Below, one piece after another: positions 20,141 through 31,452 of a DNA stretch of 64,000 nucleotides. Each line of letters begins with the position of its first letter. The stretch's first letter is position 1. Both the position numbers and the translations under genes were made by a program. The stretch lies in the NCBI RefSeq assembly GCF_005843925.1, contig NZ_VCBC01000002.1, positions 186,001-250,000 of the forward strand, given 5' to 3'. Below the pieces are notes generated by a model that saw only the letters and a program-made list of their open reading frames with translations, did no database searches and was not told the DNA's origin. This stretch comes from Thalassotalea litorea (GTDB taxonomy: Bacteria > Pseudomonadota > Gammaproteobacteria > Enterobacterales > Alteromonadaceae).

Positions 20141-20449
20141 AATAATATGTTCAAAAATTGAACTCGAACCCTTGAATCAGCCAGTGGCTTTTTCATGGGC
20201 GGTGCTTTATACCATTAACCGACTAAAAAATAAAGACTCGAAGAAAAATTCTTATCGTTTTCATTGTTTCGACAACCGAGTTGCGTGCCGCAATTTGCAA
20301 CCTAGAATAAAATAATTAAGTATTTACTCAAATTTGCCGGTACCTTACCCTACTCGTTATGGCATAAGCCCTTATTTTAGGTTATTATTTCGGCTTTGAT
20401 GCCCACTTTCTCTATCCAGAGACAGTTGTCCAATTCTTTGAGGAATCGA

Positions 20450-21295
20450 ATGAGTATTGTCATTAAAAGCCAAAGTGACATTGAACATATGCGCGTTGCC
20501 GGAAAGCTGGCCGCCAGCGTTTTGGAAATGATAGAGCCCCATGTTAAAGCCGGGGTAACGACAGAACAACTGGATACCCTATGTGCCCAGTATACGAAAG
20601 AGAACAATGCCCTTTCTGCACCATTAAATTACGGTGCTGATGCCAATGGCGATGGTGGATTCCCTAAATCCATTTGTACTTCCGTAAACCACGTTGTCTG
20701 CCATGGTATTCCCTCGTCACAAACTCTCCAGGATGGCGATATCATCAACATTGATATTACCTGCAAGATTTCCTTCGATGGCGAAGATACACCGCAAGAT
20801 GAAAAAACCTATTATCATGGCGATACCTCCAAGATGTTTATGGTTGGCAATGTCAGCCCGGAAAATCGTCGCCTGTGCCGGATCACCCAAGAGAGTCTTT
20901 ATGCCGCCATTCGCAAGGTGAAGCCCGGTAATAAATTTAATGAAATTGGTGCGACCATTCAAAAGCACATCAAAAAAGCCGGTCGTTACGGTATCGTCAA
21001 AGATTTCTGTGGCCATGGAATTGGTACGGTGTTTCATGAAGAGCCGCAAATATTGCATTATAAAAATGGCGATGGTCGAGTCATGAAAGAAGGGATGATT
21101 TTTACCATTGAGCCGATGATCAACCTTGGAAAAGGTGGCACTGTGCTCGATAAAGACGACGGTTGGACGGCCTATACCCTTGATGGCAAAAATTCAGCCC
21201 AGTGGGAACACACCATTTTGGTGACTAAAAACGGGTGTGAAATCCTAACCCATCGAAATGAAGAAAAAGACCTGCCAAGGGTGTTGGTCAACTAA
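20450..21295 (+). CDS. map: Type I methionyl aminopeptidase
   Basis: Map removes the initiator methionine from nascent proteins. The open frame starts at 20396, but the ATG at 20450 ([18 protein letters not shown]) has a GAGGA just upstream and matches the family start (281 aa). The active-site histidine is in VCHGIPS and metal ligands lie in [24 protein letters not shown] and EHTI. The protein is longer than E. coli Map (264). About 11-14 extra residues (text [17 protein letters not shown]) lie between the first two aspartate ligands, and a short insertion ADANGDGG precedes FPKSIC. It is divergent from rpsB and followed by glnD. Confidence 0.96.
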   Translation: MSIVIKSQSDIEHMRVAGKLAASVLEMIEPHVKAGVTTEQLDTLCAQYTKENNALSAPLNYGADANGDGGFPKSICTSVNHVVCHGIPSSQTLQDGDIINIDITCKISFDGEDTPQDEKTYYHGDTSKMFMVGNVSPENRRLCRITQESLYAAIRKVKPGNKFNEIGATIQKHIKKAGRYGIVKDFCGHGIGTVFHEEPQILHYKNGDGRVMKEGMIFTIEPMINLGKGGTVLDKDDGWTAYTLDGKNSAQWEHTILVTKNGCEILTHRNEEKDLPRVLVN

Positions 21296-21336
21296 GTAAA
21301 GCGGATTTTGCCAGTCAAGAAGGATGTATTTGTACC

Positions 21337-23985
21337 GTGGTTGAAGCAAGTTTTTTACCCCAGCGATTTCAAGAGCGTTTATCGCTTGCCGCTCCATCAA
21401 TGGAAATTAGCGATTTTCATCAGCAAAGTGAAGAATTCTATCAATGGCTGGCGGATTCTTTTGCCGGTCATGAGATAACCCAATTAGTTCATGCCCGAGC
21501 CGAGTACGTTGATCGCGTACTCAATAAAGTCTGGTGCCAGCAGCATCTTGATGAACATCAAATCGCGTTAATGGCCGTTGGCGGTTACGGGCGCGGTGAA
21601 TTACATCCTTATTCCGATATCGACATCCTGATTCTTACCCAAAAGAAGCTGACCAAAGAGTTGGAAGAGTACATTGGTGGGTTTATTACCCAACTTTGGG
21701 ATATTCGCCTTGATATTGGCCACAGCGTTCGCAGTGTCAAAGAATGCATTAAATTGGCAAGCAGCGATGTCACCATTGCCACCAATTTGCTGGAGTCACG
21801 ACTGATTTGCGGCAACCAGGCACTGGCAGAAGAATTATGGCCACAACTGTGGGTAAAAAAATTCTGGCCGTCTGAAAAATTTTTTATCGCTAAACGTGAT
21901 GAACAAATTAAACGTCACCAGCAATACAAAGGCGCAGCTTATACCCTTGAGCCAAATTTAAAGGCGAACCCTGGTGGCCTTAGGGACATTCAGAATATTT
22001 CCTGGGTTGCCAAACGCCATTTTCACGCCGATAGCCTTGACGAATTGGTGCAACACAAATACCTGACACAAAATGAATTCTATGAGCTTATTGAATGTCA
22101 GGATTACCTATGGCGGATGCGATTCGCGCTGCACATCATCGCCGGTCGAAGTGAAAATCGGTTATTGTTCGATTATCAAGGCGACGTTGCCCGCCTGATG
22201 GGGTTTGGGGAAGACGGTAAAAAAGCCATTGAACGGATGATGAAACGATTTTTCCGGGTTATCAACTATGTGTCCGAACTCAATGAAATGCTGTTGCAGC
22301 ATTTCCAGCAAGCCATATTGAATCATGATGAAAAACAACGTGAAGTTGATATCGATAAAGACTTCATGATGATCGGTAACCTGATCCAGGTAAAAAGCTC
22401 CCGCACCTTTGTACGCCCGGAAATGATGATGAAATTATTTTTAGTCATTGCCGACAATCCTCAGGTAAAAGGGATACATTCCGATACGATTCGCTTACTG
22501 CGTAATTCTCGCCGTCGCCTAATTTCTGAACTCATTGATTACGCTGAATGCCGACGCCTGTTTATGGCATTAATGCGCCATCCGCGAGGCCTGGGACGTG
22601 CGTTTAACTTAATGCATCATCATGAAATTTTGGCGAACTATTTGCCGGAATGGCAAAACATTGTCGGGCAGATGCAATTCGACTTGTTCCACGCCTATTC
22701 TGTCGACGAGCACAGTTATCGCTTAATCAAAAATCTCTATCGTTTCTCCTTGCCGGAACACAATCATGAGTTCCCTTTGTGCAGTAAAATTGTACAGCGC
22801 ATTCGTAAACCCGAATTATTGTATATTGCCGGTATCTTTCATGATATCGCCAAAGGTCGTGGTGGCAGTCACAGCGAACTCGGCGCCGTCGATGCGATAA
22901 AATTTGGTGAAATGCATGGTCTAAGTAAGCATGATACCAATATGATTTCCTGGTTGGTGAAATACCATTTGTTGATGTCGGTTACCGCACAACGCCGGGA
23001 TATCTCCGACCCCAATGTTATTCGTGAGTTTGGCGAGATCGTGCGCGACGAAGCGCATCTCGATTACCTTTATTGCTTAACCGTTGCCGATATGCGAGCG
23101 ACGAATGAAAGTTTGTGGAATAGCTGGAAAGGTAACCTACTTGACGAGCTCTATTTCTCCACCAAAAGAGCCTTGCGCAGAGGGCTGGAAAAACCGGTTG
23201 AATACCGAGCACAGATCAAAGAAAACCAGCAACAGGCGCTAATGCTGCTAAATCAGGATGAACTCAGTAAAGATTTGATCAAACCGGTTTGGAAACAATT
23301 TAAACCTGACTATTTCCTGCGTTACAGTCCACAGCAGATACGCTGGCATTCAAAGGCGATTTTCGCCCATGACCGATCCAAGCCTTTAGTGTTAGTTAGC
23401 CCCAAGGCCTATCGTGGTGGTACCGAAGTTTTTGTCTACACCAAAGACAAATCCAATATCTTTGCCACAATCGTCGCGGTACTGGGTAGCAAAAAATTAT
23501 CGATTCATGATGCAAAAATATTGAACAGTAAAGATGGTTACACCTTAAATACGTTTGTGGTGTTAGATGGCAAAGGCTTGGCGTTGAAAGATGACTACCA
23601 CATGAAGGACGTTCAGGAAACATTGGAGCAATGTTTGTCGGAACAACAGGCCATTACCATTGTGCCACAACCTGTGCCCCATAAATTTAAGCAATTTGAT
23701 ATCCAAACCGAAATCAGCTTTATTCCTCACAATAATACCAAGGTTACTGCGATGGAACTCGTGGCACTTGACCGCCCTGGATTACTTGCCGAAGTTGGCA
23801 AAGTGTTCCAAGAGCAAGAATTGACGATACATTCAGCAAAAATCACTACTTTTGGTGAACGGGCCGAAGATATGTTTTTAATTTCTACCGCGGAAAACTG
23901 TGCACTAAACGAAGAGCAGCAAGCGCAGTTAGAAGCGCAGCTTTGCCCGCATAAACACCCAACGCCTAACACTGAAACCATGTAG
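21337..23985 (+). CDS. glnD: Bifunctional uridylyltransferase/uridylyl-removing enzyme GlnD
   Basis: GlnD senses glutamine and adds or removes UMP on the PII proteins, controlling glutamine synthetase and nitrogen regulation. The 882-residue protein (E. coli 890) has the nucleotidyltransferase motif [15 protein letters not shown] (residues 82-96, with aspartates 94 and 96), a central GlnD helical domain, an HD phosphohydrolase domain near residue 505 ([12 protein letters not shown]), and two C-terminal ACT domains (starting near [14 protein letters not shown] and [14 protein letters not shown]). The start is a GTG at 21337 with AAGGA about 13 bases upstream, a rather long spacing. It sits between map and dapD, as in E. 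coli. Confidence 0.97.
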   Translation: MVEASFLPQRFQERLSLAAPSMEISDFHQQSEEFYQWLADSFAGHEITQLVHARAEYVDRVLNKVWCQQHLDEHQIALMAVGGYGRGELHPYSDIDILILTQKKLTKELEEYIGGFITQLWDIRLDIGHSVRSVKECIKLASSDVTIATNLLESRLICGNQALAEELWPQLWVKKFWPSEKFFIAKRDEQIKRHQQYKGAAYTLEPNLKANPGGLRDIQNISWVAKRHFHADSLDELVQHKYLTQNEFYELIECQDYLWRMRFALHIIAGRSENRLLFDYQGDVARLMGFGEDGKKAIERMMKRFFRVINYVSELNEMLLQHFQQAILNHDEKQREVDIDKDFMMIGNLIQVKSSRTFVRPEMMMKLFLVIADNPQVKGIHSDTIRLLRNSRRRLISELIDYAECRRLFMALMRHPRGLGRAFNLMHHHEILANYLPEWQNIVGQMQFDLFHAYSVDEHSYRLIKNLYRFSLPEHNHEFPLCSKIVQRIRKPELLYIAGIFHDIAKGRGGSHSELGAVDAIKFGEMHGLSKHDTNMISWLVKYHLLMSVTAQRRDISDPNVIREFGEIVRDEAHLDYLYCLTVADMRATNESLWNSWKGNLLDELYFSTKRALRRGLEKPVEYRAQIKENQQQALMLLNQDELSKDLIKPVWKQFKPDYFLRYSPQQIRWHSKAIFAHDRSKPLVLVSPKAYRGGTEVFVYTKDKSNIFATIVAVLGSKKLSIHDAKILNSKDGYTLNTFVVLDGKGLALKDDYHMKDVQETLEQCLSEQQAITIVPQPVPHKFKQFDIQTEISFIPHNNTKVTAMELVALDRPGLLAEVGKVFQEQELTIHSAKITTFGERAEDMFLISTAENCALNEEQQAQLEAQLCPHKHPTPNTETM

Positions 23986-24008
23986 TTATAAGGTTACATT
24001 GTATTGAA

Positions 24009-24030
24009 ATGGCGCATGATGATGCGCCAT
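24009..24030 (+). terminator. Hairpin after glnD (possible terminator)
   Basis: A perfect 9-bp stem ATGGCGCAT/ATGCGCCAT with a 4-nt loop lies 24 bases past the glnD stop. It is followed by AAATAAATTT, not a clean T-run, so termination may be weak or factor-assisted. The remaining gap to dapD holds no other feature I can support. Confidence 0.45.
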
Positions 24031-24216
24031 AAATAAATTTACAAAAAAAAGAGATAGAGATGAACTCTGTCAATTGATAGCAACAGCGTTAATTTGAACG
24101 TTGGCTAAGTTTGCTATTTTGAGCAATCCGTTCAAGAAAAACAAACCTCGGCTCAATGCTCAAGCAATGCGCGAATACTTTAAACTTAAAGATAAATAGT
24201 CCGTAGGAAACCATCA

Positions 24217-25041
24217 ATGAAAGAAATTCAAAGAATAATTGAACAAGCTTTTGAGGACAGAGCAAATATCAGCCCAAGCAGTGTCGATCCTGACGTTAAA
24301 AATTCAATTTTAGCGGCTTTAGATTTATTAAATAAAGGGCACGCCCGCGTTGCCGAAAAAATTAATGGCGACTGGGTGGTCAATCAATGGTTGAAAAAGG
24401 CGGTTCTGCTGTCTTTTCGTATCAATGATAATCAGGTGATGCACGCCGGTGAAAGCACTTATTTTGATAAAGTGCCGTTAAAATATGAAGGCTATGGTCG
24501 TGCCGATTTCAATAAAGATGGTGTGCGTGTAGTGCCAGGTGCTAGCGTTCGTACCGGCAGTTTTATTGGTCAAAATGTCGTCGTCATGCCTTCGTTTGTC
24601 AACATCGGCGCGTTCGTTGATGACGGCTGTATGATCGACACATGGGCCACGGTCGGTTCCTGTGCACAAATTGGTAAAAACGTTCACCTATCTGGCGGTG
24701 TTGGTATCGGCGGTGTTTTGGAGCCATTGCAAGCTGGCCCCACCATTATCGAAGATAATTGTTTTATCGGTGCTCGTTCGGAAATTGTTGAAGGCGTTAT
24801 TGTCGAAGAAGGCTCTGTGATTTCAATGGGTGTATACATTGGTCAGTCTACCAAGATTTTTGACCGTGAAACCGGCGAAGTGCATTATGGTCGAGTACCA
24901 GCAGGCTCAGTTGTGGTGCCCGGAACATTACCGTCTAGTTGCGGTACCTGTCAGTTATATGCGGCAATTATTGTGAAAAAAGTCGATGCCAAAACATTAG
25001 CAAAAACCGGTATCAATGAATTACTGCGTTCTGTAGAGTAA
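24217..25041 (+). CDS. dapD: 2,3,4,5-tetrahydropyridine-2,6-dicarboxylate N-succinyltransferase
   Basis: DapD succinylates tetrahydrodipicolinate on the way to meso-diaminopimelate (peptidoglycan) and lysine. The 274-residue protein equals the E. coli length. It has an N-terminal helical domain ([15 protein letters not shown]), a left-handed beta-helix of hexapeptide repeats ([34 protein letters not shown]) and the C-terminal GTLPSS and [13 protein letters not shown] segments. It follows glnD, and a strong terminator lies after it. AGGAA precedes the ATG. Confidence 0.97.
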   Translation: MKEIQRIIEQAFEDRANISPSSVDPDVKNSILAALDLLNKGHARVAEKINGDWVVNQWLKKAVLLSFRINDNQVMHAGESTYFDKVPLKYEGYGRADFNKDGVRVVPGASVRTGSFIGQNVVVMPSFVNIGAFVDDGCMIDTWATVGSCAQIGKNVHLSGGVGIGGVLEPLQAGPTIIEDNCFIGARSEIVEGVIVEEGSVISMGVYIGQSTKIFDRETGEVHYGRVPAGSVVVPGTLPSSCGTCQLYAAIIVKKVDAKTLAKTGINELLRSVE

Positions 25042-25051
25042 TTGAGATTCC

Positions 25052-25099
25052 GTCACGTCAGCGTTCAGGTCAGCTTGACCTTCGTTGACGTGACTTTTT
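25052..25099 (+). terminator. Rho-independent terminator of dapD
   Basis: The outer stem GTCACGTCA (25052-25060) pairs with TGACGTGAC (25086-25094), an inner AGGTCA/TGACCT arm stacks inside, and TTTTT follows at 25095-25099. It lies between the convergent dapD and kdsB genes. Confidence 0.85.
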
Positions 25100-25143
25100 A
25101 AGAACATCAAGCGAACCGGCATGAATCCAATCCGCCAAACCTC

Positions 25144-25917
25144 TTAACCCGCTAATTGCTTCGCATAGGCTCTGGCTTTTTCTAAGTCTTCTGGTGTATC
25201 AACACCTTCTACCGGCAAATGACTTTTGGCCACTTCCACATGGATTTTTTCGCCATACCAAAGCACGCGCAATTGCTCTAACGCTTCGATTTTTTCGATC
25301 TCGCTGCTTTGCCAGGATATATAATCTTTAATAAAGCCTGCCCGATAGGCATAGATACCTAAATGACGCAAAAATTCGCTGCGCAGTTGCGGTTTTATAT
25401 TTTGGCCCTGAGTAAACTCATCGCGGTCAAACGGAATGCCTGCTCGAGAAAAATACAACGCATAGCCTTGTTTATCTAAGACCACTTTTACCGCATTCGG
25501 ATTAAACACTTCTTCAATCGAATTTATCTCTACGGCCAAAGTTGCCATTCTTGCCAACGATTGATTCTCAAGGTTTTTTGCCACCTGAGCGATATTTTCA
25601 CTGGGAATAAATGGCTCATCGCCTTGCACGTTTACAATGATCTCATCACTGGAAAACTGATATTTTTCAACCACTTCAGCCAACCTTTCGGTACCTGACT
25701 GATGATCCGCGCGGGTTTCACAAATCTCGACCGACAATTTCGCGACCGCTTCCATGACCAAGGGGTGGTCGGTCGCAACTATGACACGGTCCGCCCCTGA
25801 GGCTAACGCCTTCTCAGCAACCCATGCAATCATGGGCTTACCTTCTATTTCAGCTAAGACTTTGCCTGGCAAGCGACTGGATTCGTAACGCGCTGGAATA
25901 ACAACTGTAAAACCCAT
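25144..25917 (-). CDS. kdsB: 3-deoxy-manno-octulosonate cytidylyltransferase
   Basis: KdsB activates Kdo as CMP-Kdo for transfer to lipid A. The 257-residue protein has the N-terminal nucleotide motif [19 protein letters not shown], the LVVATDHP-like segment (here VIVATDHP), VNVQGDEPF, and the C-terminal [14 protein letters not shown], all family landmarks. It is the last gene of the msbA-lpxK-ycaR-kdsB series on the minus strand, 8 bases after ycaR. This order is the standard one in gammaproteobacteria, and dapD converges on it from the left. Confidence 0.97.
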   Translation of the reverse strand: MGFTVVIPARYESSRLPGKVLAEIEGKPMIAWVAEKALASGADRVIVATDHPLVMEAVAKLSVEICETRADHQSGTERLAEVVEKYQFSSDEIIVNVQGDEPFIPSENIAQVAKNLENQSLARMATLAVEINSIEEVFNPNAVKVVLDKQGYALYFSRAGIPFDRDEFTQGQNIKPQLRSEFLRHLGIYAYRAGFIKDYISWQSSEIEKIEALEQLRVLWYGEKIHVEVAKSHLPVEGVDTPEDLEKARAYAKQLAG

Positions 25918-25925
25918 GGTATTCG

Positions 25926-26105
25926 TTACTCTTCACTCGTCAGTTTACGGGCCTGATTTTCCAATAGCACTGGAATATCTTTTTCTATTGGGTAGGCAAG
26001 CCGATCAAATTTACAGATTAATTCCTGCGGTTCTTTGTTATACGCCAGTTTGCCCTTGCAAATCGGGCAAGCGAGTATATCGATAAGTTTTATATCAAAA
26101 GCCAT
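25926..26105 (-). CDS. ycaR: Trm112/YcaR family small zinc-ribbon-like protein
   Basis: This 59-residue protein begins [20 protein letters not shown] and ends KLTSEE. The CPIC pair (C14, C17), a later cysteine (ELICKFD) and the [12 protein letters not shown] segment are the hallmarks of the Trm112-like UPF0434 family. Eukaryotic Trm112 activates methyltransferases; the bacterial role is not established. Only three cysteines are present, so full zinc binding is uncertain. The ATG overlaps the lpxK stop (TAATG), and kdsB follows after 20 bases or fewer, so translation is probably coupled. The location between lpxK and kdsB matches E. coli. Confidence 0.93.
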   Translation of the reverse strand: MAFDIKLIDILACPICKGKLAYNKEPQELICKFDRLAYPIEKDIPVLLENQARKLTSEE

Positions 26106-27100
26106 TAGTTCAGTACTCTTGTGTTAATTAAATGAAGCAAGTGTTGCTTATCGGCATCAGACAATACGCCATCTACTGGCAAATACCAAGCGTTGTTAGC
26201 GCATATATTACGGCATTTGACCACATCTTTTTCGGTCATCAACAGCGGTAACTCTGGATCAAAGGCGATAAAATCAGAGGCGATAAATTTATGGTGATCA
26301 ACAAATTCAGATTGTTTATTCAAGGTAAATGATAAATTGGTCAGGGTGTTAAAAAAACGTTGAGGGTTGCCGATCCCGGCCAGAGCCTGCACCTGACGCC
26401 CGTGAATTTCGATAAACTTTTCTAAGCTCAGAGTGTTACCAGATTGAACATGGACCAAATGTTCCGGTTGCAGAGTTAATTGCATTTCTGCCGATTTTGG
26501 CACCCCGCCATTGCATATCACGGCATCGACGGTTTGCAACCGCGAAGGAAGTTCCCGCAAGGGCCCGGCAGGCAGCAACCAACCGTTACCGAATCGACGC
26601 TGACCGTCAATAATGACAATTTCCATATCCCGCTGTAAACGGTAATGTTGCAAGCCATCATCGCTAATCACAACCTGGCACCCCTGGGCAGCCAATTGCT
26701 TACAATTGGCCACGCGATCTGGCCCTACGACAACGGGTATCTTACAACGTTGATAGATAAGTACCGGCTCATCACCGGCCTGTTGAGGCAAGGTATTAGG
26801 ATCTAGAGTCAAGGGGTAGGACTGGGCGTTACCGCCATACCCTCTTGCCGTCACGCCGACGCGAACGCCAAGTTTTTGTAGTAAATCAACCAGGTAAATC
26901 ACAACTGGGGTTTTGCCATTACCACCAACGCCAATATTGCCGACAACAATGACCGGCACATCGGCCTTAACGCTTTTCTTTAAGCCACAGGAATATGCCC
27001 ATGTGCGAATCGATGCTAATAACCAGAACAGTATCGACAATGGCAACAGCAACCATTTTATCGGATGATTTTGATACCAGGCTTGCTCAATTAACCGCAT
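26105..27100 (-). CDS. lpxK: Tetraacyldisaccharide 4'-kinase
   Basis: LpxK phosphorylates the 4' position of the lipid A disaccharide at the inner membrane to give lipid IVA. The 331-residue protein has an N-terminal membrane-associating helix ([19 protein letters not shown]), the P-loop [13 protein letters not shown], the DDGLQHYRL motif typical of the family and EMQLT-type text in the C-terminal half. It follows msbA after 56 bases, and ycaR begins on its stop codon. With lpxA, lpxB, lpxD and kdsB in this window it completes most of the Raetz pathway. Confidence 0.97.
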   Translation of the reverse strand: MRLIEQAWYQNHPIKWLLLPLSILFWLLASIRTWAYSCGLKKSVKADVPVIVVGNIGVGGNGKTPVVIYLVDLLQKLGVRVGVTARGYGGNAQSYPLTLDPNTLPQQAGDEPVLIYQRCKIPVVVGPDRVANCKQLAAQGCQVVISDDGLQHYRLQRDMEIVIIDGQRRFGNGWLLPAGPLRELPSRLQTVDAVICNGGVPKSAEMQLTLQPEHLVHVQSGNTLSLEKFIEIHGRQVQALAGIGNPQRFFNTLTNLSFTLNKQSEFVDHHKFIASDFIAFDPELPLLMTEKDVVKCRNICANNAWYLPVDGVLSDADKQHLLHLINTRVLN

Positions 27101-27156
27101 TCGCCAGTCCTTGTACTCGCCTTAGTATTATTGTTGTTACGCAAACCATATTCAGA

Positions 27157-28929
27157 CTATGAGTCTCCAAATTGGAACTTATGCAGCTGTGCATAAGCAC
27201 CTTCTTGCGCCAGCAGTTGTTGATGGTTACCCTGCTCGATTAACTTACCCTTCTCCATCACCGCAATATTATCCGCACTCTCAATCGTGGATAAACGATG
27301 AGCAATCACAATACAGGTGCGATTTTGTTGTAAAAACTTCAACGCATCCTGAATGTGGCGTTCGGATTCGGTATCCAATGCACTGGTTGCCTCATCCAGA
27401 ATCAGAATCGGAGCATCACACAACAGAGCCCGCGCGATGGCAACGCGCTGGCGCTGACCGCCACTAAGCATTGAGCCGTTTTCGCCAATAGCCGTTTGCA
27501 AACCATTCGGTAATTCTTCAGCAAACTCCATCACATGGGCATGCTTGGCAGCATCAATAATTTCCTGTTCACTGGCGTCCGGACGACCATAAGCAATATT
27601 GTTGGCCAGTGTATCGTTAAACAGAACAACTTGCTGCGAGACATAGGCAAACTGTTTTCGCAACGACTTTAAGCGGTAATCCTGAATATTCTCGCCATCA
27701 ATTAACACCTTACCGGATTGGGCATTATAAAAGCGTAAGAGTAATGAACTAATGGTCGATTTACCGGATCCAGAGCGACCAACCAAAGCCAATGTCGTGC
27801 CTTTGGGAACCTGAAAACTGACCTTATCTAACGCTGGATTTTCCGTCTTAGCATAAGCAAACTCAACATCACTAAATTCAATTTCACCACGGCTACGTTG
27901 CAGCTCTATGGTGCCGGTATCGGCTTCTATCGGTTGGTCGAGAACATCGAATATGCTGGTACAGGCAGCCATGCCTTTTTGAAATTCGCTATTCACGGTG
28001 GTGAGCAATTTCAGCGGTCGCAATAACATGATCATTGACGTTACCACGGTTGTAAAAGTACCCGGTGTCAGATTTTCAATCATGTTATCCATACTGGCAA
28101 CGTAAAGCACAAATGCCAGCGCAAATGAGGCGATAATCTGGATCACAGGTACGCTAATCGCCTTTGCTGCCACCATTTTCATCCGCTGTAAGCGGTTTTC
28201 GTTATTTATCTTGGCAAAACGTTCATTCTCACGGGACTGACCGTCAAATGTTACCACGACTTTATGACCATTAAAGCTTTGCTCAGCTGCGCCGGTAACC
28301 TCTCCCATCGCCTGCTGAATATGCTTACTGACCGCCCGAAAACGCTTCGAGACAATCACAACGATCACTGAAATCACTGGTGTAATTAATAAAAAGATTG
28401 AAGATAGCTGCCAGGAATAATAAAACATCAAGCCCAGTAAGCCGAGCACAAACGCCCCTTCACGAACCAGAGTCAATACCGCTTTCGACGTTGTATTGAG
28501 CACTTGCTCGGTGTCATAGGTTAATTTGGAAATCAGCGCCCCGGTGGATTCTTTATCATGAAACGACACTGGCATGGCAAGAATGTGCTCAAACAACTCC
28601 TGACGCAGTTTCATTACGACATGATTGCCAACCCAAGCCAGGCAATAGGTACCGATAAAGTGGAAAATGCCGCGAAATAAAAACGCCACCAACACAAAGA
28701 TTGGCGCATATTTTAAAATATTTGGATTTGATTGGGTTAAGCCTTCATCAATCAGCGGCTTAAGTTGGGAGAAAAACAGGGTATCAATACCTGCATAACC
28801 GAGCATGCCAATGATAGAAATCAATAATCCCGCTCTCAGACCTCGGGTATAGGTAAATAGGCGGCGAAAATTAGGCCAGGTGCGACTCTTTTGGGAGGCG
28901 TTTCGCTCTAACGACTTTGTAGCTTGCAT
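27157..28929 (-). CDS. msbA: Lipid A export ATP-binding/permease protein MsbA
   Basis: MsbA flips lipid A core from the inner to the outer leaflet of the inner membrane. The 590-residue half-transporter has six membrane helices (about residues 25-320) with the family DTLFFSQLKPLIDEGL text. The ABC domain carries Walker A (GRSGSGKST), the signature LSGGQRQR, Walker B (ILILDEATSALD) and the H-loop histidine (IAHRLSTI). It lies between comEC and lpxK on the minus strand, the conserved order, and length is as in E. coli (582). Confidence 0.97.
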   Translation of the reverse strand: MQATKSLERNASQKSRTWPNFRRLFTYTRGLRAGLLISIIGMLGYAGIDTLFFSQLKPLIDEGLTQSNPNILKYAPIFVLVAFLFRGIFHFIGTYCLAWVGNHVVMKLRQELFEHILAMPVSFHDKESTGALISKLTYDTEQVLNTTSKAVLTLVREGAFVLGLLGLMFYYSWQLSSIFLLITPVISVIVVIVSKRFRAVSKHIQQAMGEVTGAAEQSFNGHKVVVTFDGQSRENERFAKINNENRLQRMKMVAAKAISVPVIQIIASFALAFVLYVASMDNMIENLTPGTFTTVVTSMIMLLRPLKLLTTVNSEFQKGMAACTSIFDVLDQPIEADTGTIELQRSRGEIEFSDVEFAYAKTENPALDKVSFQVPKGTTLALVGRSGSGKSTISSLLLRFYNAQSGKVLIDGENIQDYRLKSLRKQFAYVSQQVVLFNDTLANNIAYGRPDASEQEIIDAAKHAHVMEFAEELPNGLQTAIGENGSMLSGGQRQRVAIARALLCDAPILILDEATSALDTESERHIQDALKFLQQNRTCIVIAHRLSTIESADNIAVMEKGKLIEQGNHQQLLAQEGAYAQLHKFQFGDS

Positions 28930-28981
28930 TCATACTCTCAAGTAAACCGATACTTCGGTATTCTAACGATAATTGTTTGAT

Positions 28982-31396
28982 CTACCAACTCTTTGACAAA
29001 CCTTTCGTGCGGGAGTGATCCCCTGCAAGTGTAGCAAACTGATTGTAAAACCATAACGGCGCCATCTGTTGGCGATAGTGGGAGACGAAAACTTTTTGGT
29101 CTGTAACGGTCATCTTAATCATCCCTGAGTCGGCCGTATTGTGCATTCTGGCCCCGACATTTTGATACCTTGACGTCACTGTATCTGAGGGCATATTCCA
29201 TCGATTCAAGTAGCCTGTGCTAAAAATTACCTGTTGTGGACGAATGGCATCGATAAACGCCTGCGAAGACGAAGACTTGGAGCCATGGTGTGGCGCGATC
29301 AATATATCAATGTTGATCCCTTTTAACCGGGGGATCAGGGTTGTTTCCACCGCAGATGGAATGTCGCCGGTAAGCAATAGATTGTGGCGACCATCGGTTA
29401 CCAGTAAAACACAGGAATCTTCATTTTCTTGCCAACGCCATTCTTTGGGCCACAGAACGGTGACCGTTAACTGTTGCCATTCCCACATGGAATTTTGCAG
29501 GCAGGGATTGATGATCAACTCTGTTCCCTGTCGAGGGTGATGCTGACCCAGTAACTCTTTGGCGCGTATATTGGCAACGAGTTTTTCTGGGGGGAGTTGT
29601 TTCAGAAAATAAGACAGACCTCCGGCGTGATCGTTGTCGCTATGACTAACCACCAAGTAATCGGGGTTTGCCAAGCCCTGAGTGCGTAAAAAGGGGTGTA
29701 CTACCGATTGTGCAAGACTTTGACCACGACCATAACTGGCTCCGGTATCGTATACCATGGCCCGGCCATTACGCTCTATCACGACACTTAGTCCATGGCC
29801 AATATCGAGTACATTTATTGTCCAATCCGACATCGAATGTTTCTTTAATTCTTGCCCTAGGCTCCCTTGATACAGACCGATAAACAGGATTATCACTACA
29901 AAGCAGCCGGTCAGTCGCATTTTGACAATAGTCGATTGCTGCAGTAAGTATGAGATAAACAACAAGCTGCAGCAAAAACCTAAGATAAGTAAAAAATCTG
30001 AAGAGTGAAGCACGGAAAATTCCAGGTCGCTTAGCCAGATGAGCTGTTCCCAAATAAAGGATAACTGCCAGGTACAAAGCTTTGCCAACCACAGACTGAG
30101 CGTCTCGGATACCAGAGCAAGTAATGTCATTAACAATAACATCGGCATTAATAGCAGACTAAACCAAGGCAATATCCACACATTCGCAAGCCACGGCAGC
30201 AATGGTGATTGAGCAAACAACAACAAATTTACGGGGATCAACAATAATGATAAGGCAAACTGCAACTTAATAAACAGCCAAACCCTGGCCAGCCATCCAT
30301 TGCCACTCGTTTGCAACGCCCAAAAAACCAGAACTAATATGCTAAATAGTGCGCAAAAAGATAGCCAAAATGACGTAGAAATCAAACTGAACGGGCTTTG
30401 CACAATGACCAGGAAGATGCCTAGCAGCGCCCAACGTAGCATATTGACCTTGCCGTGACTTAAACGTATGCCCCAAAATAGCACCAGCATGATCATCGCC
30501 CGTATCGTCGGTGTCGAAAAATTAGACAACTGACCATACGTTAATGCCAATAAAATGCTGCACCCAATCGGCACGAAAAACACCCATCTTTGATAGAAAA
30601 CTTTTATCGGCAACAGAAATAAAAATGCCCGCCCCAGCCAATAGCCTAACGTTGCCACTATCCCTAGGTGCAAGCCAGAAATCGCCATCAAATGGGCAGT
30701 CCCGGTGTTTTGTAATACCTGCCAATGCTCTGTTTCAAACTCCTGTCGATACCCCAAAGCCAGAGCCAACATTAATGGTCGTACTTGCGGGTCATCAATA
30801 ATCCGCTTAAGGGCCTCAAGAATTCGTTGCGAATAACTAATGGTCGCATGATCCGTGCGATTAGCTTCAAAGTCGCCCTGCTGTACATAGCCTTTAGCGA
30901 CAATAGCATGACTTAGCAACCAACGCTGATACGAAAAACTGCCGGGGTTGGCAAAGCCATGGGCAGGTTTTAATCGTGCCTTTAAGTGAACCTGCTGCCC
31001 CTGATAAAGCGCCTTATCTGCCCGATACCAAGTTAAACGAATATGAAAAGGTACGGTCAATCGCTTCTGGTTAATGGTGTGAACCGCAAGGGTGAAGCGT
31101 TTATCGGTCGCATCATTGTTGACCAATGTCTGAATCTTACCCTGCAGTTCAATGGCATTTGTAAAAAAGCCGATTCCGTGCAGATTATTGGTTTCAAGCA
31201 CCGAAAAGTGATTATTCGCCTGCCACCAAATAAAGGCGGCTCCGAATAGCAACCCACTAATAAACCTAAACTTATTGATGGAAAATAGGATAAGGCCAAA
31301 GATAAATGTAACAATAATTAAAAATAGTGCTGGTACTGTCGGCAAAAATAGCGACAATATGGCTCCTGAAATAAATGTAAGCAACCACCGTTCCAT
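28982..31396 (-). CDS. comEC: DNA internalization-related competence protein ComEC/Rec2
   Basis: ComEC forms the inner-membrane channel for single-stranded DNA uptake in natural transformation. The 804-residue protein has N-terminal membrane helices, an OB-like domain, the central Competence domain (about residues 200-490, starting near LMLALALGYRQEF and HLMAISGLHLGIVA) and a C-terminal metallo-beta-lactamase domain with VVSHSDNDHAGG (the HxDxDH metal motif) and TGDIPS and APHHGSKSS. It lies upstream of msbA (52 bases), as in other gammaproteobacteria (E. coli ycaI), and is divergent from a DUF2062 gene. Presence of comEC does not by itself prove natural competence. Confidence 0.95.
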   Translation of the reverse strand: MERWLLTFISGAILSLFLPTVPALFLIIVTFIFGLILFSINKFRFISGLLFGAAFIWWQANNHFSVLETNNLHGIGFFTNAIELQGKIQTLVNNDATDKRFTLAVHTINQKRLTVPFHIRLTWYRADKALYQGQQVHLKARLKPAHGFANPGSFSYQRWLLSHAIVAKGYVQQGDFEANRTDHATISYSQRILEALKRIIDDPQVRPLMLALALGYRQEFETEHWQVLQNTGTAHLMAISGLHLGIVATLGYWLGRAFLFLLPIKVFYQRWVFFVPIGCSILLALTYGQLSNFSTPTIRAMIMLVLFWGIRLSHGKVNMLRWALLGIFLVIVQSPFSLISTSFWLSFCALFSILVLVFWALQTSGNGWLARVWLFIKLQFALSLLLIPVNLLLFAQSPLLPWLANVWILPWFSLLLMPMLLLMTLLALVSETLSLWLAKLCTWQLSFIWEQLIWLSDLEFSVLHSSDFLLILGFCCSLLFISYLLQQSTIVKMRLTGCFVVIILFIGLYQGSLGQELKKHSMSDWTINVLDIGHGLSVVIERNGRAMVYDTGASYGRGQSLAQSVVHPFLRTQGLANPDYLVVSHSDNDHAGGLSYFLKQLPPEKLVANIRAKELLGQHHPRQGTELIINPCLQNSMWEWQQLTVTVLWPKEWRWQENEDSCVLLVTDGRHNLLLTGDIPSAVETTLIPRLKGINIDILIAPHHGSKSSSSQAFIDAIRPQQVIFSTGYLNRWNMPSDTVTSRYQNVGARMHNTADSGMIKMTVTDQKVFVSHYRQQMAPLWFYNQFATLAGDHSRTKGLSKSW

Positions 31397-31452
31397 AGTG
31401 ATTTTAATCCTGTAATAATTGGTAGGTTAAATATCCTTATTTAATAATTTTT

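Noticed and set aside
20160..20230. tRNA gene upstream of rpsB
   Set aside because: D-loop-like and T-loop-like text is present, but the acceptor, anticodon and T stems do not form, so it is not called a gene.
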